Assembly: GCF_002891295.1 (NCBI RefSeq)
Contig: NZ_LGUI01000005.1
Location: forward strand, 124,001-188,000
Reading direction: 5' to 3'
Length of the DNA stretch: 64,000 nt
Source of the DNA: Streptomyces eurocidicus
GTDB lineage: Bacteria; Actinomycetota; Actinomycetes; Streptomycetales; Streptomycetaceae
Part shown: in pieces, positions 1 to 9,156 of the stretch
Position numbering within the stretch: the first letter of the stretch is position 1
Layout of the letters: every line of letters begins with the position of its first letter
Translations under genes and position numbers: made by a program
The notes under the pieces: generated by a model
Told to the model about the DNA's origin: nothing
Seen by the model: only the letters and a program-made list of their open reading frames with translations
The model's database searches: none

Positions 1-39
1 CCGCCCTGACAGGCACAGGCGTCTCCAAGGAAGCCACTC

Positions 40-777
40 ATGCATATGCACGACGTCGCCCAGCTGTTCACCACCCCGCTGGACGCCCCCGCTTTCGCCC
101 CCACCCGGTACCGGTTCACCGACCGTGAGTACCTGAACATCACCTATCGCACCGATCCCGAAGCCCTGCGGCGGGTCGTCCCCGAACCGCTGTCGGTCCC
201 CGAACCGCTGGTGCGGTTCGAGATCATGCGGATGCCCGATGTGACGGGTCTGGGTGACTACACCGAGGCGGGCCAGGTCATCCCCGTCGAGCACGAGGGC
301 GAGCGCGGTGAGTACAACCTGGCGATGTACCTCGACAGCGTGCCGGCGATCTCCAGCGGGCGGGAACTGAGCGCCTACCCGAAGAAGGCGGGCTCGCCCA
401 GGCTCTACGTCGACTCCGACACCCTGGTCGGCACCCTGGACTACGGCTCCCTGCGGGTGGCCACCGCCACCATGGGATACAAGCACCACCCGATGGACCT
501 GGAAGAGGCCCGGGCGGAGATCTGCGTGCCCACGTTCATGGTCAAGGCGGTGCCCGGTTACGACGGCCGGCCGCGCATCTGCGAACTGGTCCGTACCCAG
601 ATCACCGACATCACCGTCAAGAGCGCCTTCCGCGGCCCGGCCCGCCTGGAGCTCTTCGCCCACGCGCTGGCCCCGCTCGCGGACCTCCCGGTGCTCGAGG
701 TCGTCGCCGCCGGCCACATCCTCACCGACCTCACCCTGAGCCCGGCCGCAGTCGTCCACGACTACCTCGCCCACTGA
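40..777 (+). CDS. Acetoacetate decarboxylase-family protein
   Basis: This 245-residue protein has the overall layout of the acetoacetate decarboxylase (ADC) family, which removes CO2 from beta-keto acids through a lysine Schiff base. The tandem lysines at residues 115-116, in the motif AYPKKAG, sit where the family places its catalytic lysine. The start at 40 follows AAGGAAG at a suitable distance; a second ATG lies two codons later. The next two genes follow at 17 nt and about 20 nt, so the three look co-transcribed. Family members outside solvent-producing clostridia act on varied keto acids or as cyclases/aldolases, so the substrate is open. I infer a small degradative or tailoring pathway for a CoA-linked beta-hydroxy or beta-keto acid. 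Confidence 0.85.
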   Translation: MHMHDVAQLFTTPLDAPAFAPTRYRFTDREYLNITYRTDPEALRRVVPEPLSVPEPLVRFEIMRMPDVTGLGDYTEAGQVIPVEHEGERGEYNLAMYLDSVPAISSGRELSAYPKKAGSPRLYVDSDTLVGTLDYGSLRVATATMGYKHHPMDLEEARAEICVPTFMVKAVPGYDGRPRICELVRTQITDITVKSAFRGPARLELFAHALAPLADLPVLEVVAAGHILTDLTLSPAAVVHDYLAH

Positions 778-794
778 GAAGGCGGTGCAGCCAC

Positions 795-1784
795 ATGAAC
801 TCTCCCACCACCCACGCGTTCCCCACGGACGCGAAGACCGCCCCGTACCGACGGGCAGCCGTCATCGGCGGCGGCGTGATCGGCATCTCCTGGACCGGGC
901 TCTTCCTCGCCCACGGCCTGGACGTCGTCGTCAGTGACCCGCGCCCCGACGCGCGGGAGAAGGTCCTGGCCGGGCTCGACGAGATCGCCCCGGCCCTGGC
1001 GGCGCTCGGGCTGCCCACCGAGAACCTGACCGCCCGGCTCCGTTTCGAGGCCGACCTGGCCACCGCCGTCGCGGACGCCGACGTCGTACAGGAGAACGGC
1101 CCCGAGCGCCTGCCCGTGAAGCAGGAGATCTGGCAGACCGTCGAGCAGGCCGCCCCCGCCCACGCGCTGCTGGCCACCTCGACCTCCGGAATCCCCGCGA
1201 CCGCGATCGCCGAGGCCATGCGGCAGCCGGAGCGCCTCGTCGTCGGCCACCCGTTCAACCCGCCGCACCTCGTACCCCTGGTGGAGATCGTCCCCGGTGA
1301 GCGGACCTCCGCGCACACGCTCCGGCAGGCCCACGACTTCTACACGGCGCTCGGCAAGAAGCCCCAGATCCTCCGCAAGGAGATCCCCGGCTTCGTGGCC
1401 AACCGGCTCCAGTCCGCGCTCTTCCGCGAATGCGTGCACCTGGTGGCCGAGGGAGTGGTGACCGAGGCCGAACTCGACGAGATCGTCACCGACTCCATCG
1501 GCCTCCGCTGGGCGGTCGCGGGCCCCTTCCGCACCTTCCACCTCGGCGGTGGGCCCGGCGGCCTGCCGCACTTCCTCCGGCACCTGGGCCACGCCATGGA
1601 GGCGGCCTGGCCCGGCCTGGGCACCCCCGTCTTCGACGAGCCCACCGTCGCCCGGCTGACCGAGCAGGCGGAGCACGCCTTCGGGGACACGCCCGTGGGC
1701 GAGCTGGCCATCCGCCGTGACCGTGCGCAGATCGCCCTGATGCGCGCCCTCGCCACGACCCCCGACACCCACGCCCACGTATGA
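795..1784 (+). CDS. 3-hydroxyacyl-CoA dehydrogenase family (carnitine dehydrogenase-like)
   Basis: NAD-dependent dehydrogenase of 329 residues. An N-terminal Rossmann motif GGGVIG lies at about residues 18-23 and the family histidine motif HPFNPP at about 150, followed by the helical C-terminal substrate domain. Length and arrangement are closest to the single-domain L-carnitine/3-hydroxybutyryl-CoA dehydrogenase type, which oxidises a beta-hydroxyl to a ketone. It sits between a beta-keto acid decarboxylase-family gene and a CoA-transferase gene. Oxidation followed by decarboxylation of a beta-hydroxy acid is therefore a reasonable reading, but the substrate is not given by the sequence. The start at 795 follows a weak AAGGCGG. 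Its TGA overlaps a possible ATG of the next gene at 1781. Confidence 0.85.
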   Translation: MNSPTTHAFPTDAKTAPYRRAAVIGGGVIGISWTGLFLAHGLDVVVSDPRPDAREKVLAGLDEIAPALAALGLPTENLTARLRFEADLATAVADADVVQENGPERLPVKQEIWQTVEQAAPAHALLATSTSGIPATAIAEAMRQPERLVVGHPFNPPHLVPLVEIVPGERTSAHTLRQAHDFYTALGKKPQILRKEIPGFVANRLQSALFRECVHLVAEGVVTEAELDEIVTDSIGLRWAVAGPFRTFHLGGGPGGLPHFLRHLGHAMEAAWPGLGTPVFDEPTVARLTEQAEHAFGDTPVGELAIRRDRAQIALMRALATTPDTHAHV

Positions 1785-1804
1785 GCGGCCGGAAAGGCAG
1801 CACG

Positions 1805-3304
1805 ATGGACACCCAGCTCACCGCCAGGATCAAGGCCGCGCTCGACAAGCCGGTCACCGGCGAGGCCGACGACGACTTCGACATCCACACCGCGCTGAAC
1901 GACGTCCTCGCCGGCGTCGGCATGGGCGAACAGGACGCCGGAGGCACGGTCTCCTTCATCGGCGCCGACCCCGTCGTCCCCTCCACCCTCCGGCTGGCCG
2001 CCGCGCCCGCTCTCGGCCTGACGGCCAAGTCCGTGGCCCTGGCAAAGCTGTGGCAGCACCGCGGCGGCCCCGGCCAGGACGTCACCATGGATCTGCGCAA
2101 GGCCCCGCACCGGCTCTGCCCCTTCTACGACGGCAAGTGGGAGAAGCTCAACGGCTACCCGGTCCTCGCCCCCGACGATCCCTTCGCCCTCTCCTTCTAC
2201 CGCGCGGGCGACGGCCGCTGGGTGATGCCGCTGAACGTCTACCCGGCGCTGAAGTCCCGCACCCTGAAGCTGCTGGGCACCCCCGACGACGCGACGGCCA
2301 TCGCCAACGCCGTCGCCCGCTGGGACGGCGCGGAACTGGAGCGGGCCGGCGCGGACGCCGGCGTCGTCATGCCGATGCTGCGCACCACCCGGGAGTTCCT
2401 CGACACCCGGCAGTACCGCGACGTCCTGGCCGGCATGCCGCTGATCGAGATAGAGAAGATCGGCGACAGCGACCCCGAACCGCTGCCGCCCGGCGCCTCC
2501 CAGCCCCTCGACGGTGTGCGCGCACTGGGCCTCGGCCACGTCATCGCCGGCGCCGCCATCGGCCGCACCATGGCCCAGCACGGCGCCGACGCGCTCAACA
2601 TCTGGCGCCCCGGCCAGTACGAGAACGACATCCTCTACTACACCGCCCAGGTCGGCGTACGCTCCGCCACGCTCGACCACGCCCGGGACCCGCAGGCCGC
2701 GGCGACCCTGCGCGACCTGCTGCGCGGCGCCGACGTCTTCTACGCCAACCACCGCGCCGGCTACCTGGAACGCATGGGGCTGACCGCGCAGGAGGCCGCC
2801 GCGATCCGGCCCGGCATCATCCACGCCACCGTCAGCCTGCACGGGCGGCACGGCCCGTGGGCGGGCCGCGTCGGCTTCGACCAGACCGCCGGCTGCGTCA
2901 GCGGGATGATGAACCTCGAGGGCACCGACGACAACCCGGCACTGCCCCCGATCAAGGTCGTCAACGACTATCTGGTTCCCTGGCTGGCCACGACCGGCAT
3001 CATCGCCGCCCTGATGCGGCGCGCCACCGAGGGCGGCAGCTACCGCGTGCACGTGTCCCTCACCCGGGTCGCCCTCTGGATCCTCAGCCTCGGCATCCTC
3101 GACAAGGACTACGCGCGGGCACTCGCCGGCACGGGCGAGCGGCACGCCTATCTCGATCCGGACACCTTCACCGCCGACACCCCGTGCGGCCTCTATCAGG
3201 GCGTCACGGACCAGGTCGTCATGTCCCGCACCCCGGGCACCTTCCGCACGGTCCTCGCACCGCGCGGCTCGGGCCGCCCGGAATGGCTCGCGCCCGGTCA
3301 CTAA
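1805..3304 (+). CDS. Class III CoA-transferase (CaiB/BaiF family)
   Basis: CoA-transferase of 499 residues that moves CoA between carboxylic acids through an enzyme-bound mixed anhydride. The likely catalytic aspartate is D359 in the motif GFDQTAG, and the following GMMNLEG and PIKVVNDY segments are typical of the family. It is longer than the usual ~400 residues because of an N-terminal region resembling a partial second CaiB fold, as in some actinobacterial members. Two starts are possible. ATG 1781 overlaps the upstream stop as ATGA. ATG 1805 is preceded by AAAGGCAG and is preferred. It is the last gene of the three-gene cassette, with a very strong hairpin directly behind its stop. Confidence 0.82.
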   Translation: MDTQLTARIKAALDKPVTGEADDDFDIHTALNDVLAGVGMGEQDAGGTVSFIGADPVVPSTLRLAAAPALGLTAKSVALAKLWQHRGGPGQDVTMDLRKAPHRLCPFYDGKWEKLNGYPVLAPDDPFALSFYRAGDGRWVMPLNVYPALKSRTLKLLGTPDDATAIANAVARWDGAELERAGADAGVVMPMLRTTREFLDTRQYRDVLAGMPLIEIEKIGDSDPEPLPPGASQPLDGVRALGLGHVIAGAAIGRTMAQHGADALNIWRPGQYENDILYYTAQVGVRSATLDHARDPQAAATLRDLLRGADVFYANHRAGYLERMGLTAQEAAAIRPGIIHATVSLHGRHGPWAGRVGFDQTAGCVSGMMNLEGTDDNPALPPIKVVNDYLVPWLATTGIIAALMRRATEGGSYRVHVSLTRVALWILSLGILDKDYARALAGTGERHAYLDPDTFTADTPCGLYQGVTDQVVMSRTPGTFRTVLAPRGSGRPEWLAPGH

Positions 3305-3307
3305 CCG

Positions 3308-3353
3308 CCGGCGCCGGTGCCCCGGCCCGGTGGGGCCGGGGCACCGGCGCCGG
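3308..3353 (+). terminator. 21-bp perfect hairpin terminator
   Basis: Two perfectly complementary 21-nt arms (3308-3328 and 3333-3353) with a four-base GGTG loop begin four bases after the TAA of the CoA-transferase gene. There is no U-tract, which is common for actinobacterial terminators. It isolates the three-gene cassette from the secreted hydrolase gene downstream. Confidence 0.75.
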
Positions 3354-3485
3354 TCGTGCGGGACGTTCCGGGCGCGCTCCCCGTGCTCCCGTCGCGCACC
3401 ATGTGGGCCGAAACAGGGGCCGAAATCCGGATGCCGGCGCCTATCCTTGGATGTCGTGGGGCGGCGACATGATGCGGCGGAGTCG

Positions 3486-4853
3486 GTGAGGTCCGGCACG
3501 GGGCGACGGCTGTTCGCTTCCTTGCTCGGCACGTGCGGCGCGGTGGCGCTGGCGGCTCTTTCCCTGGCGGCGGCCTCGGGCGGAGCGGGAGGCGGCAGGT
3601 TACCGAAAGCGGGCCGGAGGCAGGAGGACGTCCGGCCGGGCTGGGGCTTCACCCACACCCAGTACAGCGCGGACCACGGCACGCCGGAGGCCACGTACAG
3701 GGCCGGGGCCCTGCTCTCCGCCCGTTCCCTGCCGCAGAACCAGCACATCATGGGATGGGGCGCGGAGAACCCCGAACCGGCGCCCGGGCGCTACGACTTC
3801 CAGGCCCTCGACGAGCGGGTCGCCCTGATGCGGGCCACCGGCGCCACCCCCGTCCTCACCCTGTGCGGCGCGCCCGACTGGATGAAAGGCGGCCGGAAGA
3901 GGCGTACCGACTGGTCCCGGCTGGAGGCCGCTCCCGATCGCCGGCACTACGGGGACTTCGCCCGGCTCGCGGGCACGGTCGCCCGTCGCTACCCGGACGT
4001 CAAACACTTCCTCGTGTGGAACGAGCTGAAGGGCTTCTACGACGAGGGCAGGCGCCGGTGGGACTACGAGGGGTACACCGAGCTGTACAACCTCGTCCAC
4101 GCGGAGCTGAAGAGGCAGAGTCCGGGCAACCTCGTCGGCGGCCCCTACGTGGTGGCCGACCACGACCCGCCCGCCGTGGACCGCGAGGATCGTTCGCCCG
4201 AACTGCGCGGCCCCTGGGGCGAGCTCGACCAGCGCTCCGCCGACGTCGTCCACTACTGGAACGCGCACAAGTCGGGCGCGGACTTCGTCGTCGTCGACGG
4301 ATCCAGCTATACCCGTGAGGGCCACCGGGCGATCCCCGACGAGTTCGCCGCCACCGAGAAGTTCGCCGACGTCACCCGTTGGCTGAGGAGCGTCACCGGG
4401 CTTCCGGTGTGGTGGGCCGAGTGGTACGTCGAGCCGCCCGCCCGGGACGACCGGCCGGGCGGCCGGGACGGCTGGAGCGAGCAGCACCGCATCGCCGTAC
4501 ACGCCGTCGCCATGATGCGACTGGCGGCGAGCGGCGCGGCCGCCGCCCTCTACTGGAACCCGCAGCGGACCGGGGACGACTGCCCGGGCTGTCTGTGGCG
4601 GAGCACCCACCTGCCCGACGGGGGCCGAGAGCTGCCCATGGCCCGGCTGCTGGGCCGGTTCGCCCACGAGTTCCCTCCGGGCAGCGCTTTCCGGCCGGTT
4701 GCCGCGACCGCGGAGCAGGGCACCAGGATCCAGGTCCTCGCCGACGATGCGGCCGTGCTCGTCGTCAACACCGAGTCCCGGCGGGTCACGGCCCGGGTGG
4801 ACGGGCAGGTGTTGTCCCTCGCTCCGTACGAGGTGCGCTGGATCTCCTGCTGA
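3486..4853 (+). CDS. Secreted GH39-like glycoside hydrolase
   Basis: The GTG at 3486 gives a 455-residue protein whose first 35 residues form a basic plus hydrophobic export signal (RRLFASLLGTCGAVALAAL). An upstream ATG at 3330 would add unrelated sequence. The rest is a clan GH-A (beta/alpha)8 barrel. The acid/base glutamate is probably E180 in VWNELKGF and the nucleophile E312 in WWAEWYVEP, the pair expected of GH39 beta-xylosidase/iduronidase-like enzymes. A short beta-rich C-terminal tail completes it. It should act outside the cell on a glycoside, but the sugar cannot be read from sequence. It stands alone: a strong terminator lies upstream and a convergent gene downstream. Confidence 0.75.
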   Translation: MRSGTGRRLFASLLGTCGAVALAALSLAAASGGAGGGRLPKAGRRQEDVRPGWGFTHTQYSADHGTPEATYRAGALLSARSLPQNQHIMGWGAENPEPAPGRYDFQALDERVALMRATGATPVLTLCGAPDWMKGGRKRRTDWSRLEAAPDRRHYGDFARLAGTVARRYPDVKHFLVWNELKGFYDEGRRRWDYEGYTELYNLVHAELKRQSPGNLVGGPYVVADHDPPAVDREDRSPELRGPWGELDQRSADVVHYWNAHKSGADFVVVDGSSYTREGHRAIPDEFAATEKFADVTRWLRSVTGLPVWWAEWYVEPPARDDRPGGRDGWSEQHRIAVHAVAMMRLAASGAAAALYWNPQRTGDDCPGCLWRSTHLPDGGRELPMARLLGRFAHEFPPGSAFRPVAATAEQGTRIQVLADDAAVLVVNTESRRVTARVDGQVLSLAPYEVRWISC

Positions 4854-5213
4854 GCTTGTGCTTGAGCCCCCGGGCTCACGGCCCTCGGGTCTGCACGGGG
4901 ATGACCTGGTGCGGGCACAGGCGGGCCGGACCGGCGACGGGCGCGGGATCGTGTTCCTGCGGGGGACGCTGTCAGGGGCCCGGAAGCCGGGGGCGGCGCT
5001 CGACCGCATCGCGGCGCGGGACGTGTCATGCCTCGGAGTGTGTGACGGTCGCGAGGGCACCCGGCGACTGAGCGGGGTGCGCGTTACCGTCGGAAGCCCT
5101 GGCGCCCGGCCGGACCGGCCGTCAGGCCGCATGCCCGGCCAGGGCGCCGTGGACGAGCAGCGGCGCCGGGCAGGGCGGCGGTCCCGATCGTATCCGGGCC
5201 ATGGCGGGCGGAG
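4854..5213. other. Intergenic region between convergent genes
   Basis: I see no convincing gene in these 360 bases between the GH39-like stop and the lipoprotein stop. A small 7-bp hairpin (TGAGCCC/GGGCTCA, 4863-4878) follows the GH39-like gene and may act as a weak terminator. Confidence 0.5.
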
Positions 5214-5801
5214 TTATGACGAGTAGACCTCGGCCATCTCCGTGATCTTGTTGTCGGAACCCACCGCGACATCGTAGAAGTTCATGCCCCAGCAGAACTC
5301 CCCGTCCTTCGTCTTCCGCTGCCCGCCGTCGTACTGCTTGCCGTCCGGGTCCGCGCAGGTCTTCACATGGGCGACGCCGCTGCCGGGGCCCGCCGTGGGA
5401 CCGGGGATCTTGCCGCCGCCGCCCTCGGTGATGAGGACGAATTTGGTGTCCGGGCTCAGGGCATAGGTCTTCAGTTCGCCCACCGGGTGGTAGGAGGCCC
5501 CCGCGCCCGACGACGGGTCGCAGGCCGTCTCGGTGTCCTTGGCGATGACATTGTTCATCGCGCCCTCGACGTTGTTGACCCAGATGACCTTGTGGCCGGG
5601 CTTGAGCGAGGGGCAGCTGCCCTTGCCCGCGGCGCCCCCGCCCTTGGCGGGCGACGGCTTGGCCGACGGCTGAGCCGTGGCGCTGTGCGGCGGCTTCGCC
5701 GACGGCTCGGATGTGCCGGTGTCCTTCTCGGGACCGCAGGCGGTCAGGGTGAGCGCGCCGGCGAAGACGAGCGCGGATGCGAGAACATGGCGAACGGACA
5801 T
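5214..5801 (-). CDS. Small secreted lipoprotein, function unknown
   Basis: Predicted 195-residue lipoprotein. The signal peptide ends in the lipobox LTAC, with the acylated cysteine at residue 22. A Ser/Pro/Lys-rich flexible linker (about 25-60) follows, then a compact domain with four cysteines (SC, AC, TC, FCW), which probably form two disulfides. It should sit on the outer face of the membrane. No catalytic motif is recognisable. Similar cysteine-bearing lipoproteins occur in many Streptomyces without assigned function. It appears monocistronic. Confidence 0.75.
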   Translation of the reverse strand: MSVRHVLASALVFAGALTLTACGPEKDTGTSEPSAKPPHSATAQPSAKPSPAKGGGAAGKGSCPSLKPGHKVIWVNNVEGAMNNVIAKDTETACDPSSGAGASYHPVGELKTYALSPDTKFVLITEGGGGKIPGPTAGPGSGVAHVKTCADPDGKQYDGGQRKTKDGEFCWGMNFYDVAVGSDNKITEMAEVYSS

Positions 5802-5988
5802 GGTGATCCCCCGTGGTGCAGCCCGGCTCCGACGGCCGGGACGATCCGGAGTTTATGGCATGGACATGCCTGTCTCATCATCGGCCGCCCGCCCGATGCG
5901 CCGTCGGCATCGGCGGCGCCGGGTCGCTCGTACGGTGGGCCGACCGGCAAGGCTCACCTCGCGGCAGACCGGACGCCGCCGCTCACCT

Positions 5989-6753
5989 TCAGGCCGGTGA
6001 GGTGACCGTCCGGCCGAGGTGCCGGGCGAAGAACCGGGTCGCGCTGTCGGCCTCGAACCTGGGCAGTTCCATGTGCTCGCCCGCGTTGGCGTGCAACGTC
6101 TTCTCCTTCGAGGCGAAGGCGTCGAACAGCGTGAGAGCGGCCTCGCGCGGGATGCGCTCGTCGTCCCACTGCACGGCGAACTCGATCGGGACGGTGATCC
6201 GCTTCGCCGCCTCGAACAGGGCATCGGGCCACATCATGCCGAAGACCGCGGCCGTGATCCTGGGCTCGGCCGCCACCAGCGGCACCCCGATCGCGGTGCC
6301 CAGGCCGATGCCGGCGTAGCCCACCGGCCCCTCGGCGCCGATCTCCGGGAGTTCCTGAAGGGCGTCGAGGGCCGCCCGGTATTCGGGCACGGCGAGCTCC
6401 GCCAGACGGGCGTTGTACGGGACGACGGCCGGGCCTTCCGGCTCGCCCGCCGCCTGCGCCTTGCGCAGCTCGGCGATCTCCCGCTCGTCGTGGGCGGTAC
6501 GCGGCCGGTCGCCGTGGCCGGGCGCGTCGATGACGGCGGCGTGGAAGCCGCAGCCGGTCACGAGGAGGTGGGCGCGGCCCGCCATCGCCGGGTGCTTCTT
6601 GTGGGCGCCCCCACCGTGGCCCATCAGTACCAAGGGTGCGCGCTCGGCGCCGGAGGCCGGCGACCAGAGAACGCCGGGGACGCCGCCCAGGGTGAAGTCG
6701 CGTTCGCGTATGCCGTTCGAGGACGACTCGGCGGTGAACTGCAGAGAGTGCAT
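5989..6753 (-). CDS. Alpha/beta-hydrolase fold protein lacking the nucleophilic serine
   Basis: This 254-residue protein reads clearly as a dienelactone-hydrolase-like alpha/beta hydrolase, with an oxyanion-loop motif MGHGGG near residue 44, DAPGHGDR, and a terminal acid/histidine segment (QWDDERIP, GEHMELP). The nucleophile elbow, normally GLSMG in close relatives, reads GIGLG here, and the codon at the serine position is GGC. The usual Ser-His-Asp triad is therefore incomplete. Either the protein is a non-catalytic fold member or it uses another residue. The reading frame is intact and otherwise well conserved, so this is not simple decay. The start at 6753 is the only sensible ATG. Confidence 0.75.
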   Translation of the reverse strand: MHSLQFTAESSSNGIRERDFTLGGVPGVLWSPASGAERAPLVLMGHGGGAHKKHPAMAGRAHLLVTGCGFHAAVIDAPGHGDRPRTAHDEREIAELRKAQAAGEPEGPAVVPYNARLAELAVPEYRAALDALQELPEIGAEGPVGYAGIGLGTAIGVPLVAAEPRITAAVFGMMWPDALFEAAKRITVPIEFAVQWDDERIPREAALTLFDAFASKEKTLHANAGEHMELPRFEADSATRFFARHLGRTVTSPA

Positions 6754-6960
6754 GGGTGCTGCCTTTCGGGAGTGCCTTGTTGTCGAGGCGCTCCCGGCGA
6801 CACCTACGTCAATCGCCGGCCGTGACGGGAAGGGGGAGCACCCACGTCGATACAGCGTTCATGGGTCTCACCTCCTCGGGCGGTGTCACGGTCGACCGCA
6901 AGCTACCAGCCTGCCCGTCGTCCCTCCAAACCTTTTTCCCGCCACTGATCACGGCTCCGG

Positions 6961-8166
6961 TCAGCCCGCCGCGACCAGCCGACGGGCCGCGGTCAGCGCA
7001 CCGTCGGTACGTACCCGGTCGGCCAGCCCGTGGGCGGTCCTGGCCACCTGAGGGTCAAGGGCGCGGCGCAGCGCCGCGGTGAGGGAGCCGGCCGACGGGT
7101 CACCGGCGGGGTGGGCGCTGCCGATGCCGAGCGCGTCGACACGGCGGGCGAAGTAGAACTGGTCGAACATCCGGGGGACGATCACTTGTGGCGCGCCGGC
7201 CGCCGCGGCTGCCGTGGTGGTGCCGGCCCCGCCGTGGTGGACGACCGCGGCGACCCGTGGGAACAGCGCCTGCTGGTTCACCTCTCCGATCGTCAGGAAG
7301 CCGGGCGCGGCTTCGTCGAGGGACAGTCCGGCCCAGCCGCGGGCGAGGATCGCGCGGCGGCCGAGGGCGCGGGCGGTCTCGGCGATCGTCCGGGTGATGC
7401 CCTCGGGGGCGCGCATGCTGCCGAACCCGAAGTAGAGGGGTGGCTCGCCGGCGTCGAGGAACCGTTCCAGCTCGGGCGACAGCGGACGCCGGTCCGGGAG
7501 CGTCCAGGCACCGGTCTGGAACACGTCCAGCTCCGACGGCCGCGGCCATGGTGCCAGGGTCGGATCGGCCGCCAGCCACGGGGTGTCGGTGAAGAGATAC
7601 CGGCTCACGTCGCCGGCCGGGCCGAGGCCGGCGGCCTCGCGCCGTGCGTCGAGTGCCGCGCTCCACATGGCGTTCCAGCGCTGTGCGTCCTGGGCCCACA
7701 GGGTCCGGTTGTCGACCGTGCCGTCCGCCGGCTTCTGCCCCAGCGACCCGAAGACGGGCGGCGCGTGGTGCGGCGAAGGCAGGGTGATCGGTGCGAACGC
7801 GCCGTAGACGTAGCGGATGCCGCGCTGCTCGGCGACCGAGTGGGCGGCGATCGCCAGGGCGCCGCCCGCCACGATCACGTCGCATCCTTCCGCGGCCGGG
7901 CCCACCGCCGCGAACTGGTCGGCGATCGTGCCTTCGATCATCTGCCGCCGCTGCTCGGGGGGGAACACGGCCCCCGTCGACTTCGCGGTCGTGTGCAGTT
8001 CCGGGCCGACCGGGACGTAGGCGATCCCGAGGGACGCGGCGGTCTCCTGGAAGTCGGGAGGCGCGCACACCACGGCCTCCTGGCCCAATTCCTTCAGCTG
8101 TGCGGCCAGGGCCAGCACCGGCTGGGCCTCTCCCCGTGAGCCGATCGTGGACAACAGCACCCGCAT
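6961..8166 (-). CDS. GT1-family glycosyltransferase (macrolide/rifampin GT type)
   Basis: GT-B fold glycosyltransferase of 401 residues starting at ATG 8166 (MRVLLSTIGSRG), the standard N-terminus of antibiotic-modifying and vancosaminyl-type GT1 enzymes. The C-terminal nucleotide-sugar motif is clear (FPRVAAVVHHGGAGTT, then PQVIVPRMFDQ). Such proteins transfer a sugar from a UDP- or dTDP-sugar to a small lipophilic acceptor, in biosynthesis or in macrolide/rifamycin inactivation. No sugar-biosynthesis genes lie nearby, so a host UDP-sugar and a detoxifying role are plausible but unproven. An open frame extends upstream of 8166, but its sequence is not family-like. Confidence 0.85.
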   Translation of the reverse strand: MRVLLSTIGSRGEAQPVLALAAQLKELGQEAVVCAPPDFQETAASLGIAYVPVGPELHTTAKSTGAVFPPEQRRQMIEGTIADQFAAVGPAAEGCDVIVAGGALAIAAHSVAEQRGIRYVYGAFAPITLPSPHHAPPVFGSLGQKPADGTVDNRTLWAQDAQRWNAMWSAALDARREAAGLGPAGDVSRYLFTDTPWLAADPTLAPWPRPSELDVFQTGAWTLPDRRPLSPELERFLDAGEPPLYFGFGSMRAPEGITRTIAETARALGRRAILARGWAGLSLDEAAPGFLTIGEVNQQALFPRVAAVVHHGGAGTTTAAAAAGAPQVIVPRMFDQFYFARRVDALGIGSAHPAGDPSAGSLTAALRRALDPQVARTAHGLADRVRTDGALTAARRLVAAG

Positions 8167-8224
8167 GGTCACTCCCCCGTTCTCGTGCCGCGTATCGGCG
8201 AGCGGAGAGCCATCTTCGCCCCAT

Positions 8225-8252
8225 ATGGGGGTCTTGCGGCAAGATCCCCCAT
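8225..8252. promoter_or_regulatory. Imperfect inverted repeat upstream of the GT gene
   Basis: Arms at 8225-8237 and 8239-8252 (ATGGGGGTCTTGC and its complement with one extra base) lie about 60 nt upstream of the glycosyltransferase start, in an otherwise empty 313-base gap (8167-8479). It could be a regulator-binding site or a leader hairpin. Nothing else recognisable lies in the gap. Confidence 0.35.
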
Positions 8253-8479
8253 GCGATATATGGTTGAGTGGGAGGAGAAGCGGGACGGTTCTGCCGTCCG
8301 GGTGCCTGCCCTCGACCAGGGTCCACCCCGTCGGACCCGTTCCGCCCGGCGGCGATCGCACCGGACCCGTACGCTCCGCCGACGTGACCGGCATCGGCAG
8401 CGCGCCCGAAACGCTGACGCTCCGCCACGGGGACCCGCCCGGCGACCAGTTATCGGAGGGTCCCGCATGGCAGCGCGGG

Positions 8480-8890
8480 TCAGCCGTTTCCGCCGGGAGG
8501 CGTGCCGCAGCTCCGGCCGCCCGGGCCGTCGAACCGCACCGAGCTGAAGAAGTCCCGGTAGTCGGGGAAGAAGTTGCCCTTGCCGGTCGGGCCGGAAGAA
8601 GTGACGGCCGTGCAGCCGGAGTAGCCCGCGTCGGACCAGAGGTAGATGGTCGAAGCGGTCCGGTTCCAGTCCGACTTGGATCTGTCGTTCATGCCGAGTG
8701 CCGCGAGGTCCGGCGTGCTGCTCCGCAGCGTGATCATGTCGCCGGTGCCGTCGAGGCCCGAGAACATGCAGTAGGAGCCGACGGGACAGCGGTCGTACCC
8801 GTCGGCCGCATGCGCTTCCGTGGAGACCGGCAGCACGGCGCCGGCCGCGACGGCCAGCGAGACGAACAGGGCACGCGACGTGTTTCTCAT
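8480..8890 (-). CDS. Secreted peptidase-inhibitor I36 / beta-gamma-crystallin-like protein
   Basis: Short 136-residue exported protein. Residues 1-29 form a signal peptide ending AHAADG. The mature part begins with a CPVGSYCMF motif and contains paired cysteines and aromatic/Gly patterns (YSGC, FFPDYRDFFSSVRF) typical of the I36 inhibitor family, for example SMI of Streptomyces nigrescens, which has a beta/gamma-crystallin fold. It probably acts outside the cell as a metalloproteinase inhibitor or simply as a stable structural domain. The start ATG 8890 is preceded by GGAGCG. It has no obvious operon partner. Confidence 0.75.
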   Translation of the reverse strand: MRNTSRALFVSLAVAAGAVLPVSTEAHAADGYDRCPVGSYCMFSGLDGTGDMITLRSSTPDLAALGMNDRSKSDWNRTASTIYLWSDAGYSGCTAVTSSGPTGKGNFFPDYRDFFSSVRFDGPGGRSCGTPPGGNG

Positions 8891-9156
8891 CTGCGAACGC
8901 TCCTTGGTTCCGGGTCGGTTCGACGAAGCCCGCCGCCCGCGCCGTCGCCGCTCGGCCCTGACGCGAGCCGCGCCGGGGGCTGGACGAGCGCGGTGTGACG
9001 GAAGGCGAGCCCATACGTAAACCCGAATTACCCGGTTCCGCCAGACGGCGCAATGCCGTGGCCGCCCGCCCGCCCGAGTTACCCACGGAGCGGAGCGGGC
9101 GCCGCCGTTCGCGGCGGGTGGCTCGCGATCGTGACGGCCCACCGGCGTCCACATGA

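Noticed and set aside
1340..3751. Long minus-strand open frame opposite the CoA-transferase gene
   Set aside because: Low-complexity product that also crosses a strong terminator; the plus-strand genes have clear family motifs.
8251..8547. Small plus-strand open frame between the GT and I36-like genes
   Set aside because: It overlaps the 3' end of the I36-like gene, becomes Arg-rich and resembles no protein.
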